Assembly: GCA_034687125.1 (NCBI GenBank)
Contig: JAQGBZ010000006.1
Coordinates: 496,001 to 560,000 of the forward strand
Reading direction: 5' to 3'
Origin: Neelides folsomi
Taxonomy: Eukaryota; Arthropoda; Collembola; Neelipleona; Neelidae
Length of the DNA stretch: 64,000 nucleotides
The notes beneath the pieces were generated by a model that did not search any database, was not told where the DNA came from, and worked only from the letters and a program-made list of their open reading frames with translations. Every line of letters begins with the position of its first letter. The first letter of the stretch is position 1. Shown here one piece after another: positions 51,094 to 64,000 of this stretch. The position numbers and the translations under genes are program-made.

Positions 51094-54000
51094 GTAAGAA
51101 AATCATTTTCACATTTAATTACTATCCTTTCTTTAAGTTTCTTTCCTCTTTACAACTTCTATATCTGACATAGAACTCTTTAATGCATTAAAACTCTGGT
51201 TCAATCTAAGTAGCTAATATTTGTACGTCTTATTATGTTTTAATACCTCTGCGTGTGTGTTACATTCCACTTTAAGCTAATAATGGTCAAGATTTTTCTT
51301 GAAAAATAAATCCCATGTTGAACATGTAAAAAAACTTATTAAATGAGTTTAGATGAGTAGTGAGAAGAAGATAGGATCAACCTCTTTGAGTTGAATCAAA
51401 TTAGTAGAATAACAAAGGCGAGCGACAGAGGAAGGGAAAGGGAAGATAAAAATGTAAAAGAAAAGATTTTTAATGCGAGCAAACTACCCCGTGAACAAAT
51501 TACTCATCTCTTCATTCATTCATTATTAGTCGACATTTAAATGTGTATCACTTGTTCTTACCTCCTCCCAACATGTGAATTGATAATGAAAAGCTCTTAT
51601 TGCTAATCTCTCGACCACATCTACACAAAACTTTCCTTCACTCCTCCTAATAATGGTTCATAAAAAGTTGTGAGCGGATCAGAGGCATAAGGAACTTGGA
51701 AAATGTTCCAACAATAAAAAGAACATTAAGAGCCCCTTCTTTCCCACATTTAAAACTATTAAAGAAAACGATCATTCTTTCTGAATAGGGGAATGAAGAG
51801 ACTTGAAACTTGACTATCCGATTTCATGGTTCCTTTTCCCAACTACGACACTTAGACGCTTAGAAAAGATTTCGTATTGGGAGATCTATGGATTTCTACA
51901 TATATTCTGAAGATATTCCAACCCTTGTCTTATAAACAATTCAATTGAAGAGAAATCTTAATCATTTTCCTTGTTACTACAAAGAGCTGACAATAAAAGC
52001 AATAGAAGGGGTCACGGCCTGTAGTCGAGAGGCGCTTGTGATTACGATTCGATGAGTCGAACATGGGTCGGATTGGGAAGTGAGGCTTATTTAATATACA
52101 GTAAATGTTAAGAGATCAATTGTTTGAGAGGGATCAAATTACCATATAATAGCTCTTTTATGGTCGAGCATGTGGCAGGAGGGAAATGGATAGCTTTCAC
52201 ATCCACCACTTCACATTCCCTCACTCGGGTGAGTCGTGCAGGGAGGAATCATGAGGGCCCATAAAGTGCCGAAAATGGGTCCATTGTTGCTCACCAAAGA
52301 CCAAGAAGGGTGAAGGTAGGAAATAGAAATGTGAGTCTTGGGCTTCTTCTCTTTGTTTTCCGAAGAGGTTCAATGTGGGATTCGTCTCTCTCTCGTATCT
52401 TCCCATTGTGGTCCCTTTGTCCCGCAAAGCGAGTCGGAATAAGTGGTCCTTCTTTTCTCTTAATTCCTCCGTTCCGCCTCTGTGGAGCTCCGCGGAGGAG
52501 CGAAGAGAGGTCGGCGGGTTAAAGAGTTGTTCCTATGTTCACTCCAACTCGCACCGTGAGCCCGCTGACTCTAAAGAGATGTCCAAAGATGCACGATGAA
52601 GAGAGTCTGGAAGAGTCTGGCGCAGAGGATCTTCTTGCGGTTAGTGAGATATGTGCAATCAAGAGCGGACTCCCCTAAGGGACCTCAGACATGCACGATG
52701 TGCCTCGAGGCCCTCCATGCACACCATTATTATTATTCCTCCACTCTCTGGACTCCTATATGACCAAATTCCAACTCTCCATAACCTCCTCGGTTAAAAT
52801 TCTTTGATTCTTTTAATCTCTCACAAATCCCATTAAAGCTCGGAATAAACACACGGGACAAGGACAGTCAGGAAGATTCCTCCAACTCCAACCATTCCCT
52901 TTTTATACTCCGAATTCCATAGCTAATTATTGAAAAATGAGTTTTCTTATTTGGAACAACGACACAAAAGCTGTGTGAAGATCTCTATTCTTTTAAATTA
53001 TTGTTATTCCAATCAAATAAATTCATCATTAGACCATAATCCTATTTTCAACTCCACGATTAATATAAATCTTACTTTGAAGGTGTTGTGGAAGATAAAG
53101 TGAGGGGAAAGACATTGGATGAGAGTATAAGTCGGAAATTGAGGACCATTATTCTTTCCCATAAGAATCAATCGTAATCGTGTGGCCACGGATCTCTCTC
53201 CATTATCTGATCCTCTCCAACGCTAATATGAAATATCTATCATCTCTATCTTCAGATCCTATTATTTCTTTTTTCTCCGAAACACCGACCCAAACTCCAA
53301 AAAACATTCACGTCCATCACTTTTCCCTTGAGAAATTCCCTTCAGTTCGAACCGAAGAAATTTCTCTAATACCCAACGAACCTACGTCGACTTCTATCCT
53401 TGTCAATTTGATAACTTTATATCCTTCACAGACAATTTGATAGCTCGAAGATCTAGACGTGTACTTTGAGGTGTGAACTGTTAATAGAGCGTAGCAATAA
53501 TGAGTCAAAATAAGTGCGTATTTAAATCATACAAATCAAAGTTCAAGAACACGATTAACTTTATTTTTAATTGTTGTAAATATTTTAGGGAAATGTTAAA
53601 TTCTGTCATTAGTTCAGAGAAACGTTAAATCCGATTAAAAATACTAATTTTGTTTAAATTGTTCGTATTTATTATTTTGGAATACTCATATAGGACGACT
53701 CATGATGAAAATTTTACAATAATTATAAAAGTAAAAATGTACTGTATTTTGAATTTTTTAAACTCGAACCCAATATTAACAATTTTCTTGAGATCTTTAA
53801 CAATTAGAAAGTGGAGAAATGAAAAGGAGAGGAATTGTAGTTTTCCCAAATCAACCAAATTACCGTTAAGAATTCTTAATTCTCAACAACTTCATTTATT
53901 GCAAAAAAGAAGAAAAAATAAAATGTTATTCATTCGTTTCATTTCCTATACAAGCTTTAATCGAATCAAATCCAAACTTGTATCTTAATTTTCACACTAT

Positions 54001-55733
54001 TTTTTAAAAGCAGATTTACTATAATTCCCTGACTTTGGATCATTTAAATTTCTAACATTGCAAACTAATGAGACTAATTTAAAGAAAAATGACCCGGTTC
54101 CTAAATGTAAATACAACTTTCTATACAATCACCATTTTAATTATTTTTTACGCACAATACGAAGTAGTGCCGAGTAATTCATTTCAATATCTTTGTACAC
54201 AGAAAGAACTTTTGATCAACTTGAAAAAAAACTATTCATGCAGAGGTTCAAATGGGATTCTTTTAGTGTTCAATCCTTATATATTGAATAGAGAGAAAGA
54301 GAGATGTAAACACAAGGAAGGATTTTATTAGAACTGCTCTTATACAATATATACAAATACTGATACTATCCTACAATACACTTGTATAAGTAATAGTTAA
54401 GGTATATGAAAGAATCCAAGACATAAAGCATCATTCATATAGTGAAAATGTATAACAAAGATATAAAAAGGTTATGGTTCATTCCAATAAATGGTTAGAG
54501 GGACAAGAGGAGTGGAAGTCTCTAAAGTTAGGGTTATTCGCCAAAGGAGTATTTTTTCTCTGACACAATAAGAATTGAGTTGAATGCACCTGCTTGATAA
54601 ACCTTTAGAGAACTCCGGCTAACCCCTAACTCCGCCTCGAACATCTCTCGATCTCCATGTTCATCCACAGGATTAAGATATTTAGACACCTTTCCTCTTC
54701 TCAGGGACTCGGAGGTAATTCCTTATTTATTCAGTATTAGGAACTAACGGTTCACTCTGTCTTTGGCTGATGAGGATATATTATATGCACATAGAATGGT
54801 CGAAACCTTCTGCTCTTTTCCGAGATTCATTCACTCATCATAAGGGAGAGAATGGGAAGGCAACGAATCGTGAGAGAGGGGATTGTGTGAGAATTCGCCA
54901 CTTCTTCTTCATTGTGAGTATTAATACGCAAATCTGGTGGATAAACAGAGGAAGGTGGCTCAGCTCTGTTCTCTGTTTTCCGTCAAAACCCCGTGAAGTC
55001 CACAATGTTGAAAGGGAGGTTGTAGGTAAAGTAGGGACGTTTCGAGCCCAACCATTTGCACATTCCTCACCGAGAGCCCCATGGGCATTCGCTGTTCAAC
55101 CCCCGTGAGTCTATTCGGGGGAACCGAAGGCATCCAAAGGATCTGGCCCGGAAGATTGTCTTTCTTTTTGGGATCGACCATTGGTCTCACCTCACTCCCT
55201 TGGAAATTTTGTCTCCAAGGAGAGGCAGCGGAGCAGGGCAGGATGATTAATTGAATGAGAAGAATGTGTGGGGAAAAAATGGAAAAGTGGGTATAGTGAG
55301 CTCACATATCAAGATGGTTCATTATATGAGGATTTGGATATTTTCAGTAGTCGTAAAAGGAGTATAAATGGGGCTTGGGAACTTTGGGGCTCGGAGAAGT
55401 GCAAATAAAAAGGAAGACGACGACGTCAACAAATCATTCGTCCAAAAGAGAGAACACGAACAAACAATTTGTACTTTGGAGAGAAATCTTTGGCCGAGAC
55501 GAGGATGAGAAGCTCGGCCATCATTTCTCCCTTTTCACCTCCAACTTGCCATTTGCTCTCCTCTCCTGACATAACTGAACAATTGCTAAATATCTCAGTT
55601 TTATTCATCAGATCCCTTCTCCATTGAAGTCCTCAAAAGACGAATTTAAAGCTTCATGAGAGAATGACTCCGTTTGTTTACCATTTACCATCTTTTGACT
55701 CATGGGCCTTTTAATGTATTCTTTGCATTATTT

Positions 55734-55774
55734 ATGATGATGACTCTGATAATGATGATGATGATCATCTTGAG
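55734..55774 (+). repeat. Interrupted (ATG)n microsatellite
   Basis: Several ATG units broken by a short non-repeat segment (ACTCTGATA), in the svp intron. Confidence 0.65.
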
Positions 55775-55950
55775 TTCACCTGCTGTTTGAACTGTTGACA
55801 TTGTTTCTCCTACCCTGCCACCCACATTCCCATCATCTCCTTCTTCCCTTATTATTTATCCTTATGATTGTTATGATTTCTCTCAACGACTTCTCATCAC
55901 CCATCAACCTCTGTGTCGAGCATTGAAATGATCTCGAGAAAAACTCCCAT

Positions 55951-56040
55951 GAGTATTACTTGGATATCACTTGAGATTGTATTACTTATATAGCATTTCA
56001 CTTGGAGTATTACTTGTAGTATTACTTGGAGTATTACTTG
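55951..56040 (+). repeat. Tandem 12-bp repeat (AGTATTACTTGG-type) in the svp intron
   Basis: Three contiguous units (56004-56016, 56017-56028, 56029-56040) share GTATTACTTG. More dispersed copies lie at 55951-55962 and 55979-55988. CACTTGA at 55968-55974 and CACTTGG at 55999-56005, interspersed, match the core bound by NK2-class homeodomains (Tinman/Nkx2-5 type). The repeat itself is plain. Any regulatory role is inference. Confidence 0.7.
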
Positions 56041-57929
56041 ACCATCTATCTTAAAGAGTCATTGGATTAAAAACCCAAGGTGTAGTTCCGCAGTGTGGAG
56101 ATGTCCAAACTTATTATGCTCAACAGCAACCTCCTGACTCAACATGTATGTAAGCCGCTTCTCCTTGTGATGTTGAAGGAATTTTAAGCGAGACTACATT
56201 TTAAATCTGCTTGATGACACTTTATTAAAATCTTAATGTCAGGCCCTTCATTCTCTTATTGGATTTAGAAGGAATTGTGAAAGATTTAACAAATTAGCTT
56301 ATCAAATTCCACATAGGGGTTCCATTGTGGAGAACCAGGGGTTGAAAAAATCATTAAAACACCGACTGATTAGACAAGAATTAAAACCTCTGACAAGTTC
56401 AAAAATTGTTTCATAACTTTTTAGCAATTATCATTTAAATACAGTTGCAGTTTATCATCTTTAACTAATTAATATCTATTGCATCATTGAGAAAACATTC
56501 TGACTCTGACTTTAGGGTTTAAACGAGCTCTACACCCCTTCTCACCCTTTCGCCTCAAAAACGTCAAATTAGTTAGCACCTGTAAAATTAATGAATGAAT
56601 TTCCTCAGTCCTGTCTGAAGGGGAGTTCACGGCATTTGGAAGGTTTCTTCCAAGTCAATTAGCGAGTTCACGTCATATCAATTGAATAGAATTATCCCCA
56701 TCTTGAGAATGGTCTCTATGCATGTACAAAGTGTTTGGTATTCTTACAACTTATGTCCCACAGCAGCGGGAGTATTCATTACACACAGGCACCTTACACA
56801 GACATTCTCCCACAACAGTCGAACATTAATGAATGAGCGAACGACAACCTGGCGCTGGTATTGACAAAGAGTTTGCTTTCTGCTGCCGAACTGACGACCG
56901 GTGGAGTTATTCATACAAGGAGAATAAACAAGGCGGAAAGGTGTGTTTCCGTAAGAGAGGAGCTGTGGGGCAAGATAGGTGCCTCGACTCTAACGAGCAT
57001 ATTTGTATATTATCCTCATTCTCTTCTGATGAAGGTATTTGAAAGGATGAGCTCCGGCCATATGCGAATGTCCGAGCCCGTGTAATGTGCAATTTAGAAT
57101 GTAGCCATTATAAAGTAATTTGATATGAGTTTGAAATGAGCTCCGCATGAATCTGTAGTAAGTCGGAGCAAAGTGAAGGATAAAGTCCTGCAGGTGAAGT
57201 TTGGCTCAAGTACCATTTGCCCACTTGAAACATTTTTCTTTATGAGGAGTCAACTCGGAGGAGTCGAAGGGAGTTATGGAGTAATGACCCTCGCTCTTAA
57301 CTCATGAAATAATGTAAAAATGAGCACAAATTCACATGCTGATTACTCCTTATGTCGTTTCACGCGGGGAATTCTTTTCCACTCGCCACCTCTCATTTAC
57401 ATCCTCATTGTTCACTCAAATCGGTTCTTCGGACTCCTTCCCATCCAATTCATCTTCCATGCTAATTTGATATTGATTCTAATTCTTTCAATTGCCCAAG
57501 GTGAATTTGCATAAGTCAAGCAACTCCTGACTCGGATGCATAAAAGTAGCACCGAGTTCACGATCATTTAAACCTCCAATTCCCCTCAAATATGTACTTA
57601 TTGTTAGCGGTATGCAAATGTTTTTTTAATGAGGAATACAATTATAGCTTATCAATATACAATGGAAATAGGGATCGGGTTCACAATATCGCTTTGAACT
57701 TTTAATTTAACATGTGCCAAAAAAGTCAAAACAAATCATTCATCATTTATAAACAAATAAAATAATACGAGTAACATAAAGCTTGTATACTACAAATAAT
57801 AAATAAAATATGGCCATTGGTCATAAATAAGCATCTTATCAAATCTATGATTTATTTATAAGTAGTTCCAAATAATAATAATTTTAATTAATAGTTTAAT
57901 TAATCATTAATGGTAAATTATTATTTTAA

Positions 57930-58112
<183 letters not shown>

Positions 58113-58447
58113 TAATCAAAAACACTTCACAAATTCCTCTTCATTTGCAACAATGGTTCTTCTTCATTCATTTGCCTTTAATTAATTTCTCACTTATTAT
58201 TTTTCCTTCTTCTCTCTTCAATTTCTATACGGCAATCAAGTTCTTTTTCTCACTCACTTATTAGCCTAGATTTGGCATCCACTTTATTCTTCTCAATTCC
58301 CTCCTTCCTATTACATTACTCATTGAGGGAATTTCCTTTTACACACACAATCCAAGCATTATTAAATTTGTGACATGCAAAACGCGGTAGTTGCGACTTA
58401 CACGTTCCTCCAAGTAAGTTGTATTTACAACTACGTGATATTTCTTT

Positions 58448-58762
58448 ATGCCTCTTTACATGCAATATTCGTACATTGTTTACTATTTGAAACTTTGTCT
58501 GCGGAATCCTCACAAAGAAAAAGGAAGCTCTGCGAGGTTTGTAAAGGAAAATAATATCTTTGAGATAAAAGCAACTGACGAGGATCCGGGAAGTGTAATC
58601 GAAAGTGCCACGGTATTAAAGACACCCATCTTATCTGATTTAAAATACGAGCACTCGCATAGTAAATTCTTCCACAAAGTTAACGACGAGAAATGGAGTT
58701 ACTTCCATACTTATTATAGGCAAAGGGTACTACTTATTGTCTGTCAGATGAACACATTATGA
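58448..58762 (+). other. Unrecognised 104-codon ORF inside the svp intron
   Basis: An ATG at 58448 opens 104 sense codons to TGA. The protein has balanced charge and mixed composition (for example FEIKATDEDPGSVIES), more protein-like than most chance frames here, though the base composition is ordinary. No signal peptide or known domain is visible. It may be a nested small gene, a remnant of an inserted sequence or a chance frame. Confidence 0.18.
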
Positions 58763-61700
58763 AAATATTGAAGGAAGGAACCTTTGGGCCGAAACGAGCT
58801 AACAACTCTCCCCTACATATATTTTTCACACGCATCCCCTGTGATTTTCCCGATTGATAAAGTTGTGACTTGGCGGTTAATCATAGGTTAACAATTCTTT
58901 TAAAATTCCACCTCTTTTCTCAACTTCCATTCAGTCTGTATGAGTCAGTGGAATTGAGCCCTATTTATGTAAAGAGTTATAAGAAGGTCTTTTAATGGGC
59001 CCTTCTCACTCGATCCGTCTCTCGTCCTAAGACCCACGGATCCACATATTGACCTTAAATACCATGCTTGAATATAATTAGGGCGAGGGAACCAGTTCAT
59101 TTACCACTATTAAAGAACTTTTTTTCATTCCAAGAGTGCAATATTCGAGTAAAGGAATGCAACTTGAAATATAAGAACATTCTTGCACACGTACCTGCAT
59201 ACTTATAGCTTTACTTACCTACAATACGATTATTATTACTACTTACAAATTCTGTATTTCTCGTTTCTCCTCTTTTCTTGGCCTTTGGAGAGTAAGAAAT
59301 AAAGATGATAGGGCCAACGGCTATGTACTTACATCTAATTCTACAAACTACCGTAGAGACCTTTCTCAGTGACTGGGTGAGCTCCCTCATTGAGCCTTTG
59401 AAGACTGAATTGAGAATTATCATTTGGGGAGAGTTAATGATAGGAATCACGGCTTTTAACAGCTTCACACAGGAAAGGAAGGAGAAAAGGGCCAAAATGT
59501 TTTTCAAGTCTCTGGCGAACAGTTCCCATTCTTTACACTTAAATTCCACATGACGAATACTCTCGGGCTCAATTGTGTCTCAATGTGGAGATTGGCCCGT
59601 GACGAAAACACGGGACGTGTAATTGCTCCTACGATTAAATTAAATATTCGCCCCTTTCAATACCTCCTAAAATAATGATATATGATGGCACATATCACCA
59701 CTTGCATTTATGCAGGAGCATTAAGACAACATGTCCTTAATAAATGCACGAATTGGGAGTAATTGATGCTTATTTACTTCACATCCATTATACGTATAGC
59801 TATTTGAAAGATGTTAAAAGAAACAGGGCCAGATTTTTCCTGATTCTTCCAAATTTCCAAATGTGGTTCTAATTGCTCTTGCCTAAAGGAATTAAATATT
59901 CGGAAACCTGATGAAGGATACATGGGATAAATTATTTTAAAAGAGATAATAAATTTACGAGCGACACGTTGAGTTCTATTTTTTAAAAGGGGAAAAATTT
60001 TTATGCATTCATGCAGATTTTTTACACGCTGTAGGAGATCATCATTAAGTTCATTTTGTAATATAATTTGTCCAATTATGGGCCTTACGCACTAGAAGCA
60101 TTATCAACTACAAAACATGGAATTGTCTTAAGGCGTTATGGTGGAGATTAAACTAACGAATCGTGATTTGAAAGGGAAAAGGACACAAAGAGTAAGGTCA
60201 TAAAGTATTTATAAATAAGCCCTTATTTAATTCCCCTTTTGTGGTGGTTGGATTTTAATTGGGAACTGAAGGTTATTTCACCATGTCATGTCGCAGGAGC
60301 CGCACCGTAGAGATCCTTTTGACTTATTACCTCACCTTGTCCAATTTGAGCATGGAATGTCTGCCGACAGGAGTTCGGGGCGTCTGGGCGCTACTTCATC
60401 ATCCCATCAATGGCCGGCTATTATTATGTATTAGGGCTAGTGGACATTTTTTATGAGGATTCTTTGAGAAGGAGCTGCGGATCTGGCGAGGTGAGAGAGG
60501 AAGGTGGAAAGGGCTTTTCCTCTGGAGCCCATCACCTCTCCGTCGTCGTGGACGATCATCATTACGAGAACCCTTCAACCGTGAACTCATGCATGACAAG
60601 GGACTAAATAAGCCACGAAACGAACGGCGACCAAAGAAGTCCGAGAGTTAAACCATCTTCCTATCTTACACATTACAATATATCCAAAGGTTCTTTCATA
60701 TAACAAATAACTCTTTTTCAATACTGAATACTCAATTTCAAATCAATAGTAGTGTAATATATACAGGTGGAGTATATGGATATCTGTATATTAAAAGGGC
60801 AGTGTTGCATCTTATGCATCTTGTGTAATATTACATTCATGCTTGTACTTTCCTGGCGATGGGCAGAGAGAGATAAAGAGAAGAACACATCCGGAGAATT
60901 ACCTGAATTGAACTCGAGTTCAATTTAGTATTCGATTCCAACGGGGAGTGATTAGGAAGAAGAAGAGGGGCATAAATATATATGGGTAAAAGATCAGGTT
61001 CACGTTTCTTCACAAAACTCAAATACGTCACGAGGAGGAGAGTCAACTTGGCTCAATAAGTCAATGTCTTTTCCTCAGAACCTCCCCAAGATCATTTTCA
61101 TTTTTTATATGAAAGATATTTCTCTCGGAGCCATTGTCGAATTTTTTGTTTGCTCTCTGTCATTCGCTCATGAAAGGTTCCTTATTATTACACATCATCC
61201 CATCTCCTGAAACGCCTTTGAATAGGAAGGGCAACGATGTTGTACAAGTTTTACCTCTACCTACATTTCGAGGCTACGGTCAAAAGAGTGGCCAAATAAG
61301 GGTTCAATTCGAGTATAAGAAAGCCTTTTTATTGTAAATTATCGATTAATTGTCACGGAGGGATAATTGAGCTTTCTTCCTCCATCCATTTAATAGCTCG
61401 AATGCAAATATCTGAACATTACCAAATGCGAGCAGTTGAAAGAAAAATGATTGCCACCTTAATTGCGGATTGTACTTGTGCACAAGGTATATCTTCGAGT
61501 TTGAATAGACCTATGACATTGCGATAATTCTGGTTCAATATTATCGAGAAGCTCTTTTTAACCATATTGGTTCTAATATTCCCATTACATTGGAATGTAT
61601 ATAGGAACGTCTAATTTGAACTAATCTTTTATCTGAATAGTGTGTGCCTTATGTTTCCTCATTCAGCGTATAATAATAGCAATGAGAGTCATAATGGAAG

Positions 61701-62974
61701 TCATAAGTGAAATTGTTATTAAAGTCAATTTGCATCGGAGCACAAAGAAATACAAACATATTTAATGCCGATATCCCTTTGTTATCAATTTCAGGAAGAA
61801 TAAGAATAGAAATGATCGACTGATCAATCAATGAGGCCATATGAAACTCGTTACATATTATATGAAAGTTTCCTTACAATTTAATAGCTCAGTACTCTCA
61901 ATCCACTCTGAATAATAGGAGATGATGAGAGTTACATCGGGATTGATCATTAGTGACGAGGGCAAAGGGAGATTCGTGGAACAATGGGCCCTCCGTTCAC
62001 CCCAAATCTTACACACAGGTATGACCAAGTGGAAGAAAAGACAAGGCCTGGTCTCTCACGAGTCTCAAAAAACTTAATAAAGGAGGATCCTTCATATTCA
62101 AAGAGAGGGGATGAAGCTAATTCCTTTCCTAAGCCAGGGCTTAGAACCACACGAGAATGAAAAGTATCCTTCACTTCCTTGAGAGATTGATTGGGAGTTG
62201 GGAGAAGGGTATGAGAACAATTACAATTACGCTTTTAAGCTCCTTCTACTAATTTATTCCCATAAAGGCCATTTGCCCATTAGCTCACAAAGTAAAAGGA
62301 AGGCAAGTGATAGACTTTTGTTATTCAAAAAAGAAACATCAATTTTTCAAGTACGAACGTCAGGATTAATCCAAGGGTTAAGCTCTTGTGTGAGATTTTG
62401 AAGATGCGATTAAAGGTGTTATCAGTAAACCATCGCGCCAAAAGCGTCTTGATCCTTTTGAAACTATCATAAATATGATTGGGAAGATGAGTTCTCCCTT
62501 GACTTGAGTGAAGTTTGAGGATCCATTGCATAAAAACTCATTTGCGACGTTAAGAAAGTAACAATGATTGAAAAAGAAGTCTCGGGGTTCCGTTGACAAG
62601 AAATTAATTACAGGGTCGTTAATGATAGGATAAGAGGCTCCAGACTTGAGGTCTCTATAATTGAGGGAGTATAATTTTATAATGGTGAATGGAGGGGATC
62701 TGATGCTGGGAACCTCTTGTTCCTTTGGCCTTCGCGGCGGAAAGATCCCGAAGAATACACTCCAAATTGGACATTCAATCTCTTCGTCTCCCTCTGCGTA
62801 TCTTCAGAAAACACAATGAACTTCGGATACAAAATGTACATGGTATATTTCATATTCACTACTACTAACCATAAATATCCCACTATTAAAAAGATAGGAT
62901 TAGGAGCCATATTGACTTGTAGTAAAAAGATAGGAAACTTCAATGTTTCTTCTTAGAGGGAAAGTGAATTGAAA

Positions 62975-62998
62975 GATGATGATGATGATGATGATGAT
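62975..62998 (+). repeat. (GAT)8 microsatellite
   Basis: Eight perfect GAT units in intronic or intergenic DNA. Likely polymorphic. Confidence 0.9.
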
Positions 62999-64000
62999 CA
63001 GGAGGAAGGAAAGGTTGGATGTGAACATGTAGGAGAAGGTGACTGTGCAATAGATTTAAACATCCCATATGTCATGGGAGGATTTTCCTCACCTGAGACC
63101 TGAAGGGGCAATTTATTATTATTAGAATGTCGATTCCCGGTGGTTGGGTGAGTGTGGCACAGCTTCAGCTCTCTCATCCATTCACCTTCTTTCCATCATA
63201 AATACCTCATCTGCTTCATGGATTGTCAATACAGTGTGTTGGGTCAAGTTGAGTAATTTCATTCACTTTGAATCTCAAGTTCATCTTTCATCTCTTCCCC
63301 TAATCCCTAATGTTTATAATAATTTCCTCCTTTATAAGGAGACGTTCATAGATCACTGCCAATAATTTCACCGCTGGAGAAGCATTAAAGAAAAAAACAT
63401 TTTCCAATAAGGATCTCCGAGATTGCAATCATCATTATTAAGGATATGGGTATAAAACTCCCGAACTGTTTTATATTGCTCCTATTAACCTTTAGCTGAA
63501 TTGTATAGTAGTTGAGCCATTGCCAATCAAATCTTGTACAATAATCTTAATGGGTGTAAAACAAGATAGACACGGCTCGGAACTTTACTTGTAGAACATC
63601 AAATATATTCCACGCCGAGATTCAATGTATGGAAGGTATGTAAATGGAAGGAATGTACAATATGCTAACGAGGATTTTCTCAGGAATCCATCCCTATCAC
63701 GTAAAATGAGTTTACTTTTACTAGCTCCATTCACGCTCACTTACAACCCATATCTCATAATCCCAATAGATGAGATATGAGATACGCAAAGGAGATTCCT
63801 TACAAAATTCAATTATCTTTTACCAGGAAGGAATGCATATGAGATTTCATATAAATATGTACAGGTCTGTCCAGGGTATTTAAATGAAACAGGTTCCATC
63901 TTAATATTTTTCCAAAGAGTGTAGGGATGAAACCCCCTTCTATAAATAACTGATTGTCATTTAGCCTCAGGCAGTTTATTGGTCCTGTAGTCGGGCTAAT

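Noticed and set aside
59211-59549. Overlapping plus- and minus-strand ORFs (82 and 112 codons)
   Set aside because: They are mutual shadows in the same patch, and neither has a domain or splice context.

Overview
This window is eukaryotic nuclear DNA that is AT-rich and gene-poor, with introns and long intergenic stretches. It most likely comes from an invertebrate animal. The best taxonomic clue is a COUP-TF/Seven-up nuclear-receptor DNA-binding domain of the protostome type: residues [14 protein letters not shown] precede the first finger and CLKMGMRRE follows the second. An arthropod, possibly a crustacean, is my best guess, but this is an inference from two conserved genes and base composition. 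There is no bacterial organisation, operon, CRISPR array, rRNA or recognisable tRNA.

Layout. (1) 1-4405: no supported gene. (2) 4503-5642, minus strand: an intact intronless TBC-domain Rab GTPase-activating protein of the TBC1D10/EPI64/Whacked family, with its poly(A) signal at 4406-4411. (3) About 5.7-44.4 kb: roughly 39 kb with no confident gene. It is a mosaic of AT-rich DNA and GC-richer, CpG-bearing blocks. It holds a 446-bp MITE with terminal inverted repeats and a TA target duplication (25069-25514), and several paired nuclear-receptor half-sites, including a perfect DR1 (13778-13790) and a GC-rich block with two AGGTCA-type pairs (10444-10547). (4) 44478-45136, plus strand: a small two-exon gene for a secreted cysteine-rich protein whose first exon carries an in-frame TAA, so it is probably a pseudogene or disrupted allele. 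(5) 48.8-49.7 kb: a CpG-rich island before the next gene, containing an antisense 142-codon ORF. (6) From about 50.49 kb to beyond the right edge, plus strand: the 5' half of a COUP-TF/svp gene. One exon (about 50493-51093) carries the N-terminal region and the first half of zinc finger 1. After a 6.8-kb intron, a second exon (57937-58086) carries the rest of the DNA-binding domain. The ligand-binding domain is not in the window.

How it may fit together. The svp orthologue is a developmental transcription factor, and a large non-coding territory upstream plus a large first intron fits a cis-regulatory landscape. COUP-TF proteins bind AGGTCA repeats with varied spacing. The paired half-sites upstream and in the CpG island are therefore candidates for autoregulation or for RXR/HNF4/COUP-TF input, but I infer this from motif matches alone. 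The TBC gene is a housekeeping-type trafficking gene, and the cysteine-rich gene is unrelated to either neighbour.
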